64,000 bases of DNA. Origin: Papaver somniferum (lineage: Eukaryota > Streptophyta > Magnoliopsida > Ranunculales > Papaveraceae). Position numbers and translations under genes: made by a program. The notes beneath the pieces were generated by a model. That model saw only the letters and a program-made list of their open reading frames with translations. It was not told the DNA's origin and searched no databases. The stretch is taken from the NCBI RefSeq assembly GCF_003573695.1, contig NC_039368.1:13086360-13150359 (forward strand), given 5' to 3'. Positions 1 to 10,555 of the stretch are shown here, piece after piece (within the stretch, counting starts at the first letter, position 1; each line of letters begins with the position of its first letter).

Positions 1-1095
1 AAAGCCATGTGACCCTACCACCATGCCGCTGGCTGCCAAACGAAGGGTTGCAACAACCAACGACTACCCTTCCATTTGAGATGCAGATCTCAGCCGTACA
101 AGTTTGCCACCTAACGCATGGAAACTTCCAGCCCAAGGCCAAACATCACGGTTTAGGCCAAAACCCTAATTTTGACCGCGCCTAAAACATGCCAAAGCCA
201 TGCGGCCGTATCACCATGCCGCTGGCTGCCAAACGAAGGGTTACAACAATCAACGACTACCCTTCCATATGAGATGCAGATCTCAGCCGTACAAGTCCGC
301 CACCTAACGCATGGAAACTTCCGTCCCAAGGACGAACATCACGGTTTATGCCAAAATCCTAATTTTGGCCGCGCCTAAAACATGCCAAAGCTATGCGGCC
401 CTACCACCATGCCGCTGGCTGCCAAAACGAAGGGTTGCAACAATCAACGGCTACCCTTCCATCTAAGATGCAGATCTCATCCGTACAAGTTCGCCACCTA
501 ACGCATGACAACTTCCGGCCCAAGGCCAAACGTCAGGGTTTATGCCAAAAACCTAATTTTGGCCGCGCCTAAAACATGCCAAAACCATGCGGCCCTACCA
601 CCATACCGCTGGCTGCCAAACGAAGGATTGCAACAATCAACAGCCGCCATTCCTTCTGAGATGCAATTCTCATCCGCACAAGCTTTCCATCAAACGCATG
701 GCCACTTTTGGACCAATGCCAAGGACTAATTTTGGCCGCACCTAATCTATGCCAAAACCCTAGTTTTGGCCGCGCCTAAACAACCCCAAAATCCTAGCTT
801 GGCGGCGCCTAAACCATGCCACTGGATGAAAAAGAAGAGTTGCAACAATCAACGACCACCCTTATTCTTGAGATACGAATCTCAACCATACAAACTTGCC
901 ACCAAACGATTTATGGCAATCTCTTGTCCACGACGCCAAAACCCTAATTTGGCCGTGCCAAGAGCATGCAAGCGCTGCAACCATGTCGCTGGTTGGCAAA
1001 CGAAGGTTTGAAACAATCTATGGCTACCCTTCCTCCTGAGATGCAGATCTCATCCGTACAAACCTGCCACCAAACGACTCGTGGCAATGTCTTGG
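1..1095. repeat. Tandem repeat array, unit about 194 bp, about six units
   Basis: The same block recurs with starts near 1, 193, 387 and 581, then as diverged units near 811 and 960. Each unit has the order 'ccatgcggcccta', 'gctggctgccaaacgaagg', 'gagatgcagatctca', 'cgcatgg', 'ccctaattttggccgcgcc'. The first three intervals are 192-194 bp, and the last two units are shorter and more diverged. Open frames inside it follow the repeat and are not genes. The array is cut by the window start, so its full length is unknown. It could be a satellite or the tandem part of a transposon. Confidence 0.85.
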
Positions 1096-1255
1096 CTGTG
1101 ATGCTAACTATTGGTCGCGGTACCAACTTGGCTGCGATGCTAACTCTTGGTCACGACACCAACTTGGCTGCGATGCTAAATCTCTGGTCACGGCACCAAC
1201 CTGGCTACGATGCCTATTCTTTGGTCACGGAACCAACTTGGCTACAAACGCCAAA
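1094..1255. repeat. Short tandem array, unit 36 bp, about 4.5 units
   Basis: Directly after the 194-bp array, a 36-bp unit built on 'ttggctgcgatgctaa' plus 'ttggtcacggcaccaa' repeats four to five times with a few substitutions per unit. Its composition (ggcc/ttgg rich) resembles the larger array, so it probably belongs to the same repeat domain. Confidence 0.8.
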
Positions 1256-1299
1256 TCCTTTGTCCACGCCACACGTAGCAACATGTTACACGTTTTCCA

Positions 1300-3158
1300 C
1301 GAAAACACTCGAGACATCAAAACATGTCATAAACTGGGGGATGCTCATCAGGGTATTGTTCTGGCGGTTTACATCATGTGGCGTACACTATGCCCGTTAA
1401 AGGAAAGTGTCATAAGGGTTAGGCGGTTAGTAAATACAAGAAGTAATGGTGAAACGTTTCTTTCATTATGGAAACATCAATTCCAGGCGTTACCCGTTAC
1501 CATTTTCTTCTATTTACTCAACCGTTTCCACTTCTTACGAGACCAGGGTACGTTTTGTTGCGACTTGTTTAAATATGTCTCACCTATTTCCACCAAAGAC
1601 AAGTTTCGGTCAGGAGAATACAATACTCAGAAATCACTTGTTAGCTTTCCCATCTGTTAACTTTCCACTTTCTGATACAAGTCGTCAAACAACTACTCTT
1701 CCCGAATTAACTATTCTGGTCTCAACACTCTCTTCGCTTCCCTCCCTAGACCAACCCTTCTCCTTCACTTTATGACGAAGCAAGTCTGGAACGACCATTT
1801 CTTGGTTTAGGCCGGATTTGTACAGATTGATCTCTCGAATCAAAGTACTCCCTTGCAGCACATTGTTTAGGGTTTAGACTCGTTTCTCACCCACACACTC
1901 GAAATTACCAAAATCAGCAGAAACTGTTTTCACCCTCAAACAATAGGCATATGAGTTTTGCACTTTGACATACCCATAGTGGGTTCATATATGTCAAATA
2001 TATGAGTTTGGCATGTGCACATGAATATGTTGTAGTAAGGTATCTATTGAAATGAAAGTCCTATGCGAAGAGATGTGTCTTATCGTGTAGAAAACCCCAA
2101 ATAACCATGAGACATGATATCAATGCAATGGCGTGGAAGGTAGCACTGACATGGCTTCACTAAGTACCTTCCTTTTCCATCATTTCTTGCCATTCTTTGT
2201 CGTCTTCTATTCTTCTGGATTTTGGAAATGTAAAATGGGGGGTTTTGGTAGTGTGGTAGTTAGTGTGTGTATTTACATTCGAGATTGTGACTGTATTTTG
2301 ATGAATTGCGACGGTTCATTGGTGTTGTAAGAGGGAATTATGAGAGAGATGCGATTTGTAGTTATCTCACGGGTAAAAGATATCGGGTGTTTCATTTGGA
2401 GCCTTTCGAACAAATGTACATTCAACCACATAACATGCTCATATGGGTGTAACCAAATATGGATTGGAACAATAGGCTCTTTCCGCGGGACCTATTTATC
2501 CTACCACTGATTTTGTTTCTTTTATGATATGAATAAGATATTGGAGCACACAGTATATACTCTCAGAACATTATACCGACTGTTAGGACACACAATGCTT
2601 GTATAACAATCAGGAAGAACATATGCATGATTCAGGCAACCCAATTTTGTGTAATTGTGAAAGGATGTTTTGTTTTCAATTTTTATTTTATAGTGACCCT
2701 TCAAGTTGCCAACTGGACTGTCTCATTTATTAATGACGGTTGGTGTGGCCAATAAGACACCGATGACATGGACAATTGTTACTGATGTAGCTTTACTAGA
2801 TTCAAGTTTCATTGTAGAGACACCATGTGGCGATTTGGAATCCCTAATTGTAAGAAAAGATAATAAAAACTAGCTTCTTTCTAATTTTAGAGCTTAATGC
2901 CTTAAGACAGGGTCTTATGAAGCTTCCCAAGCTCTTCTCAGCTAAAAAAACCGTGGTTTAAAGCTCCTTTTTCCTCCCCCTTCCCTGGTCTGTGGGAATC
3001 CCAGCGAGAAGACTCTCAAACAATGATTAGCCGTTTACAAAAAAGCAAAAACGGATAATGATTGTCCGCTGTATTCTTAAAACTCTTGTAACTTAGTGGG
3101 GCCAAGAGATATCTTAGCCTAAAAAGCTAACAATTTATATGAATAGGCATCATGTGAT
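1300..3158. other. Intergenic, no gene recognised
   Basis: AT-rich sequence with short open frames only. None shows a recognisable domain or a convincing exon structure. No RNA gene was seen. Confidence 0.6.
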
Positions 3159-3167
3159 AATAGCAAT

Positions 3168-5526
3168 GGAAAATTTGTTGTTTGGTCCTAGACCCATATA
3201 GTTATTTATAGTAGGGTCCAACCGGATTTTATCCTTATCCTAAGGTCCAAAGTTTTTTAAATCAAGAAAATGACTACTATACCCTACAACTAAACACGTG
3301 TGAAACAACATATTTCTCAGTATTCCATATATGTACTGCTGATCTATAATCTAAAAAAAAATGCATGTTAAAAACAAGTAATAAGTCAATGAAAAACAAA
3401 ATCAAACTCTTTTATTTCAGTATTCCATATACATATACTTGTGGATCAAATATTTTTTTTTTATAAAACTATAAAGAATAACAAAACCAAAGCAGTATGT
3501 TTCAGTATTCCATATATGTACTGCTGATTCATAATCTAAAAATCAACTGCATGTCAAAAACAAGTAATGAATTTATAAAATTACAGTACTGAAACACTTT
3601 TATTTCAGTATTCCGTATACGTATTTCTGGATTATACAAAAAAATGATAAAACTATTTAAAAAAAAAACAAACAAACTAGCAATAGACTTGTACCCCACA
3701 CTCTCATTTCTCCTTTAATTTCCCATACAAACACCACCTGCAAAAAAAGGTTCAATATTTATTAGGCTATAACATTCGGAAATCGATTTCAGAGAATCCA
3801 AAACCAAATCAAAGCAGTATTTTTCAGTATGTCATATATGTACTACTGCATTCATAATCTAAAAATCAACTGCATGTCAAAGAAAAGTCATGAATCTATG
3901 AAAAAGCAGAACTGAAACACTTTTGTTTCAGTATTCCATATATGTACTTCCGAATTAAAAAGGAGAAGAAGAAGATAAAACTATAAAAATAGCAAAATCA
4001 AAGCAATAATTTTCAGTATACCATATACGTACTGCTAATTCATAACTAATAATCAATTTCCTGTCAAAAATAAGTAATGAATCTGTGAAAAACAGAATTG
4101 CACACTTTTATTTCAGTATTCCATATATGTACTTCTGGATCAAACAAAAAAAGTAATAAAACTATAAAATAAATAAAAAAAATCAAATCAATATTCTTCG
4201 ACATGCCATATATGTACTGCATTATTTTTCAGTATGCAATATGTGTACTTCTGAAACTCTTGTATTTCAGTATTCCATATACGTACTTCTGGATAAAACA
4301 AAAAAAAGGCAACAAAACCGTAAAAATTAACGAAATTTTCAGTATGCCATCTATGTACTGCTTTATTTTTCAGTATGCCATATATGTACTTCTGAAAAGT
4401 GAGAAAATCAAAAGCAATATTTTCCAGTATGACGTATATGTACTTCTGAAAAAAGCTTTTATCTCAGTATTCCATATATGTACTCCTGGATTAAACAACA
4501 AAAGTAATAAAATTCTATAAAAAACAATAACAAACCAAAGCAGTAATGAATGTATATATGAAAAATCAGAATCTGAACACTTTTATTTCAGTATTTCATA
4601 TATATACTTCCGGATCAGACATAAAAAAGTGATAATACTATAAAAAACTAACAAAATCAAAGCAGTATTTTTCAGTATGACATATATGTACTGCTGATTC
4701 ATAATCTAAAAACAGTTGTATGTCAAAAACAACTAACGAATCTATGCAAAAACAGAATTGAAACACTTTTATTTATATATTTTGTATATGTAATTCTGAA
4801 TCAAATAAAAAAACTTTGTAAAGCTAGGTTTTTGTCAGTACTGCAGATATGTACTGTCGATTCATACACAAAAACAAACTCAAACAAATCTAAAACCAAC
4901 AAGATGAAACTGATATAATCAAATATACTGAAGAAATGAACAAAAAACGTGATTATTCATCTAGATCTGAAATATTTTCATAAAAATAAAATAAACAATC
5001 AAGCATTCATAAAACGATTAGATATTAAAAATCCTAAAAGAACAATCAAGCATCCATTATACGAAGATGAAAACGTCACGAACTCGATCAGATCTTCATG
5101 TTTCAGTTGAGAAACAAAAAAAAAATGGAGAGAAGATTACGTACGCATAATAAGAGAGAAGATTACCTGGAAACCACGAAAGATCTTCATAAAAAAATGA
5201 ATTGGAGAGAAGATTTCGTAAAAATGAATTGGAGAGAAGATTTCGTAAGAGGCAGTAGCAGAGAAGATGAGAGGGAGAGAGAAAAACGGATTTGAGCATG
5301 GAAAGAAAAATGAAAAAACCTAAATTATATTTGTGTTATAGTAGAAGGCTATTTCGGGAAATCTAAATATCTACTTAATAGGTTCCGCACGTGTACAGGA
5401 CCTGGGCTTAAAAATTGAATCCATTTTTATGTTTTCTTTTAATTATGGACCTCCGTTATTGGACTTTAATGGATGGACCTGCCACTAATTAGTATCACTA
5501 TATTAGTACCTATAGTTAATTCCTAC
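3168..5526. mobile_element. Mutator-like non-autonomous transposon (9-bp TSD, diverged long TIRs)
   Basis: The 9-mer AATAGCAAT occurs at 3159-3167 and again at 5527-5535, which fits the 9-bp target duplication of Mutator-like elements. The left end (GGAAAATTTG..) and the reverse complement of the right end (GTAGGAATTA..) are diverged over the first 16 bp. They then share ordered blocks: GGT.CTA, ATATAGT, AGGTCCA.A and an A/T-rich tail, over about 80 bp. No transposase frame is present. The inside is AT-rich and dominated by the motif array at 3317-4862, followed by a purine-rich stretch (5100-5295) with direct repeats of 'aattggagagaagatttcgta'-like sequence. Class assignment is inferred from TSD length and long TIRs. 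Confidence 0.65.
3317..4862. repeat. Array of about 19 copies of a 21-nt imperfect palindrome
   Basis: The consensus is CAGTATTCCATATATGTACTG. It has 5-bp outer arms CAGTA/TACTG and an internal 8-bp palindrome CATATATG. Copies begin near 3318, 3418, 3504, 3606, 3826, 3929, 4014, 4112, 4200, 4230, 4268, 4340, 4372, 4425, 4466, 4590, 4673, 4771 and 4836. In the left half two motifs alternate at about 100 and 86 bp, giving a composite unit of about 187 bp with conserved filler ('ttcataatctaaaaatcaa'). Between 4200 and 4470 the filler is lost and copies lie 30-70 bp apart. Substitutions concentrate in the centre of the motif and the arms are better kept. Confidence 0.8.
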
Positions 5527-5686
5527 AATAGCAATTTCATCCATAACTGTTGGTGGTGGGTCCCCTTGGTTTGGTGACTCACTTGAGAAGCAGAGCAAGT
5601 GAAGAAGGGTGAAAAAACCTATGAAGAAGGCGGACATTTCGAAGACATAAACTCCAACTGTTCTCAGCAACCGAACTCATCTCTTC

Positions 5687-5695
5687 TTATATATC
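5687..5695 (+). promoter_or_regulatory. Possible TATA box of the BADC gene
   Basis: TTATATATC lies about 97 bp before the BADC start codon, followed by a pyrimidine-rich leader. Position and sequence fit a plant TATA box; nothing else supports it. Confidence 0.4.
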
Positions 5696-5785
5696 ATTTC
5701 CTCCAACAAAATTTCATTTCTTGGTTGGTTCTCCTCAGATCTCTTTCCCTCCTTCTCCCCAATTGCTTCTTGATCTCTCTCTTCA

Positions 5786-8700
5786 ATGGAGTCTGCTGCT
5801 GTTATCCGCTCTTTTCACTGTAAGTTTCGCTCTCTATTCCCATTCTCTTATACGAAATGCGACATCATTGGTTTTGTGTTTGAAGCTAATGGCGGATAAT
5901 TCGAGGTTGTATTAGCTAAAAATTCATGTAACTTCATCTTTTTTGCTTAGATTCTAACATTAGATCGAGTCATTCATTGATAACTACATTCATTGTTGCT
6001 TAATTTATCAAGCGATCTGGTTTAGATTTTGAATTGAATCAGATCCTAGGTTGAGATTGAAGTATGTTACATCATTTATGCTGGATTAGAACCTTAGTAA
6101 GAATCTAGACTGTTCATAATAATAAAGAATGAAATGTGAAGCCAGGATGAAAACAAAATCGGAACACTAAATGGGTTTTCTGGTATAAAAAGTATTTTGG
6201 AAAAATTTAAAGCATCTGGGTTTATTTTCTGATCTAGGCGCCCTTTAGTATTACTTGGTTTCGTATTAAGGAAATGAGTAATTTATGTTCTCATATGCTT
6301 TGGCTAATTATTCTGGTACTGTAGGTACATTACCAAATGTAAGCTCTTTAACTGAGAAGCCTGCTTCGATTCCAATGATTAAAGCTACTTTAAATAGCTC
6401 GTCATTTGGTGGGAGGCTTAAGTTGTCTTCAAAGACTAGAAAAGGAATGTTCCTCAAATGTGCGAAGGCCTCAGAATCTACATTGGAGGCAGTGTCCGAT
6501 GGTGAGTGTCTAGCTTACAGTATTAATATGTAACTTTTTGTATTATCATCTATTTTGCACCAACGTTCAGGAAACCTCTGTTTCGGGTGGTAGATGCTTA
6601 GGTGATTCAAAAAGTGACGAGTTTCAGATTCTCAAAGGCAATTTTAGCATCTAGGCTGGGTAAACCTTAGAATGTTGCTAGGATTGTATCATTCTATTCA
6701 TGAAGTTGGCCGTATATAATTAAAGATGCCATCAATGGTGTTAGTAATTCGCTTAAAGAAGAGTGCATTGGTGGCATCATTATGGTGTCAGAATGACTGT
6801 GCACTTGGTTACTTTAGAATGTTTAATATAATAATATGTAATAAATGGTAATCATGGTAAGGTTTTCATATTCTTCAGCATCAGTCACAGAGTGGTGTAG
6901 AATAATTGGTTTTCCTTTTGAAACATATACTGTTTTCTGAAAGTGACCACAATAATTGTGAAAACATTACCTTTTCACTTATAAAGAGTTTTCAGATATT
7001 ATAATCTTGCAAATTATTCTAAGTAAATAGAAATCCTTGCTGCGCATTTTAATTGGACTTCACGTACTAAGACATTGGTGATCATGCAGTCTCCGCAGAC
7101 AGTGTTCCATCAGAACAATCAGAGAAGAAAGCTCCGAGTGCAACTTTCCCCAGTGGGTTTGAGGTGAGTTTATTGCACTGATTCTAATGAACCTAACGCA
7201 TTCCATATTCAAATCTTCTCTGAGATTGTATGCCCCCTTTCAATAGACCATTACTATAGAGGATTCAAATCCAGTTTAAAGGTCCTCGCAGCTTAGATAT
7301 GGATTTTATTAGCCCACTTAAATGCTCTTTCATTTGCCTAACTCGTTGAACCCATATCTTAGAATGCCTCGTCCAACTACTTTTCGAGAAAGAATTTTAA
7401 ACAAGTTTATGCTTTGGAGAAGGAATTCTAAACAAGATAGCGTTTCTTAGATGAATTAAGGATTTCCAGTTTGATTGATTGAGCCTTTATTTGATTTATT
7501 AAGCCATAAATTTGTTAGATTGCATATTAAAATCATTCACGATTTTGCTTTTCACTTTTGACTGAACCTGTTGTACAGTTTAGACATATATCACCGAGAT
7601 ACTTGCTATTACTATTGTCTATATTTCACCAAGAGTGATTTGTCTTTTGTTGTTGAGTTGTGTTTGGTCTGTAACTTCTTTGTCGCATGACACGATGCGA
7701 CCGTTTCTTGTCTTTGGCTGCCACCACCGATCCTATGTCCCATCCAACCGACCGGTCAAATGCATTGAGTCACATCACAACCCTCTTTTCTTATTTATTC
7801 AAAAGCCATCTTGCCCGCTATCTCTTCCTGTCCTTGTGAGTGAAGGCGGAGGCAATTTTTTTTTTTTTGGTACTGAATCCCGAAATCAGCCCATTATCTC
7901 TCCGACACTCATTGTTGTCGGTTTTGTACCACATTATTTAATCAAAGTTTATATGATCCCACATGATTTTTTTCATCTTATTGTTATATATGAAATAACC
8001 TGGCATGATGTGTTTCCATTTCAGGCATTGGTCCTTGAAGTCTGTGATGAGACAGATATTGCGGAGCTGAATCTGAAAGTAAGTTTGTGTTTCATTTGTT
8101 CAATTGCTTGGAATTGTGCTAGTACTCATGTGATGGAAGTAAATCTGTAATAAGATTAGGACACCCCATCTATACTGGAGTTCCAGTAGCAGATTTATGA
8201 CCTAATGTCGGGGATTTTGCAATTAGCACTAATCTACCCATATGCTTGTTTTTTGTCTCTGAACATCTGTATTCACTTTGAGTGCCATTTTCCATTTCAT
8301 TGATTTATAACAAGACTTGTTTATAATTATCAACAGGTGGGAGGTTTCGAAATGAAACTTAGACGGAACATTGGAGCCACAAAAAATCAACCTTTAGTTT
8401 CAACTCTAACACCACCACCTGTTCCAAGTGAACCAATGGTTGATTCAGCTCCTGCAGCGGCACCAGCAGTTACATCGACCCCCTCTAAAGAGACCACTAC
8501 TCCATTTAAAAATGTCTCCTTTGCTAAGTCATCGAAGCTTACCGCTCTAGAAGCTTCTGGAGCAAATGGATATGTTCTAGTGTCATCTCCAACGGTATGA
8601 GTTGCCAATATCTCAGTTCTAGGATTTCCTTTTTCCATATGTTAGTATCCTGAACTTGTTTTAACCTTCTAAGCCTTTAATATTTCATTTACGCTTAGGT

Positions 8701-10555
8701 TGGTTCATTCCGAAGAGGGAGAACGCTGAAAGGAAAGAAGCAACCTCCTATCTGTAAAGAGGTGATAACAGAACCCATCACCTGCATCATATAGTTTTTT
8801 TTTTTTCTAATTTTTTTCTACTTCTAGAATTAGCAAGTTGCCCAGTGCTTGTCCAGATCAGGGATGGGCCTAGCAAGAGGCTAACCTAGGCTATAGCCCG
8901 TCCCTGTTTTTGGCCTAATATCCTTTTACAACAGGAATTTTCCGAAAATTTATTTTTAGCTCATCTTAAGAGATAATTAAAACTTAAACCTTACTTAAAG
9001 CAAAAAAAAAAAAAAAAAAACGATTTCTTGTCAACACAATGGTCTTCTTCCATAAGCTATAAACTTCATACTATAATCACATTTTGCTGTTAATTTTAAT
9101 TGTTTTATTCTTTATTTAGCATATTATTGGTGAATTAGAATTAGCCATTAACTATGCATTTTGATCCAAAAAAATTTGTCGCGGGCTTCAGCCGCCTTGC
9201 AAATCATTAGCATTCCAGGCTCCAGCCTTACCCAAGGAAAAATCCTAGGTCCGCCCCTGGTCCAGATTTTGTTATGAAAGATATAGGACCCTTTACTAAA
9301 TCTGTGCAGGACTCACCCTTCCGTTTGTACATTTTAAATGATACCACAAAAAGTGTGTCTTTCTCTCTTCAAATTCTGCCTATTTTTGGGCAAAAATGAA
9401 AAACTGAGAGACCCATTTTTTGTGGGACAGAGGTAGTATGTATTTGGTGTAAAGTGATCCTAAACATCCCCACGTACCTTTATGTCAATTTTTTTGTGCG
9501 AGTCCTACATCTTTGATCCTAAATCAGTTGCTTGTTGAACCCCATGATACTTACTTTTAATGACACTCTTCATGGTAACTATTACTTTGTTTGATGGTGA
9601 AAGGGGAATCTGGAATTTGAGATTAGTTACAAAATGTAGTGACACACTAATATGTATTCACTAGCCACTAAGTGATTCTCCAAGTCCAAGTAATTTTTTC
9701 ACCTTTTGGTGGGTGATGAGAGCACACATCTTCTGGCAGTGGGTTGCAATATGAATCTTGATTGCGTATCCCGCTTATATCTGCTGCTTGGATTCTGTGT
9801 TTTTGCTCACTCCCTTTCAAGCAGTTGAGACAAAAGCAGATTTGTGGTTCTCCTACTTCCATCTGTGTCACTTCAACTACTTCTAATCAACAATTTCCAC
9901 CCACAGTTATTTGATAACTGTGTTCATGCATACAAGTGAAGAAATTGTCTAACTTTGCAATTTTATATAAACAGGGAGATGTGATTAAAGAAGGTCAAGT
10001 AATAGGCTTTTTGGATCAGTTTGGCTCTGAACTCCCGGTGAAGGTGAGACCTTAAATTTCTTGTCCTGAGAAGTGGTTACCGAACTTGAGATATATAAAA
10101 TTCTAAAAACCATTATTTCTTGTCTTCTTACAGTCGGATGTGGCAGGGGAGATCTTAAAACTTCTTTATAACGATGGCGGTAAGATATCCTTTTCTTTTC
10201 AACCCGTGCATAAATATAACTATATAAGTAGAAGTATTAATTGAATTCGTATATATCCTTTTGAGTGATAGTTCTAATACTGAGAAAAAGAACTTGAGTT
10301 AACACAGTTTGAGAAGTGAGAGTATTTGATCTTTGTATCCGTCCTTCAGATTTAACAATTATCCAACGGATTGCACAAATTTGACATTACAACGGGCTTC
10401 ATTAATTCGTTGCTCTTATATAAATCTAATTCAGCTTCTTAAAAAGAAGAAATTGCTAGCTTACTAGTTTCTCTTCATTCTGAATCTCTGCAGAAGCTGT
10501 TGGATACGGAGACCCTCTTATTGCAGTGCTTCCATCATTCCATGGTATTAAGTGA
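5786..10555 (+). CDS. BADC: Biotin/lipoyl attachment domain-containing protein (BADC), nine exons
   Basis: Joining 5786-5819, 6325-6501, 7090-7163, 8025-8078, 8337-8594, 8699-8761, 9975-10043, 10134-10179 and 10494-10555 gives 837 bp (278 aa) with GT-AG introns and no stop. Residues 1 to about 55 are Ser/Thr/Lys-rich like a plastid transit peptide. A Pro/Ala/Thr-rich linker follows (about residues 130-170). The C-terminal about 80 residues form a biotinyl-like fold (GDVIKEGQVIGFLDQFG, SDVAGEILKLL, VGYGDPLIAVLPSFH). The biotin acceptor motif AMKM of BCCP is absent; the equivalent turn reads FGSELPVKSD. BADC proteins replace BCCP in plastid heteromeric acetyl-CoA carboxylase and damp fatty-acid synthesis. 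Length matches known BADCs (about 275-280 aa). Exon 3 could also use an acceptor a few bases downstream. The gene looks intact. Confidence 0.9.
8859..9259. mobile_element. hAT-type MITE in BADC intron 6
   Basis: A 401-bp insert is flanked by the 8-bp direct repeat GTCCAGAT (8851-8858 and 9260-9267), the target size of hAT transposons. The termini are inverted: CAGGGATGGGCCTAG at the left and, on the opposite strand, CAGGGGCGGACCTAGG at the right. There is no coding capacity. It enlarges intron 6 without touching the exon borders (8761 and 9975). Confidence 0.85.
9337..9441. mobile_element. Stowaway-like MITE remnant
   Basis: The sequence 'gggacagaggtagta' near 9424-9438 is the reverse of the common 'tactccctctgtccc' Tc1/mariner MITE end, with a partial inverse of its interior upstream ('aaaaagtgtgtctttctctc' against 'gagagacccatttttt'). 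The left terminus is not clear, so this is probably a broken copy. Confidence 0.4.

Noticed and set aside
172..1660. Chain of open frames in the first 1.7 kb
   Set aside because: They follow the tandem repeat units, overlap in several frames and show no domain or codon pattern.
3317..4862. CRISPR-like array
   Set aside because: The repeats are diverged, unevenly spaced, separated by repeated rather than unique filler, and lie in plant nuclear DNA.
5098..5299. Paired open frames on both strands in the Mutator-like element
   Set aside because: They reflect a purine-rich direct repeat (ggagagaagatt) and encode low-complexity Glu/Arg or Leu/Ser text.
7635..8150. 171-codon open frame across BADC intron 3 and exon 4
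   Set aside because: It spans a clear intron and shares only exon 4 with the gene; it is read-through, not a separate protein.
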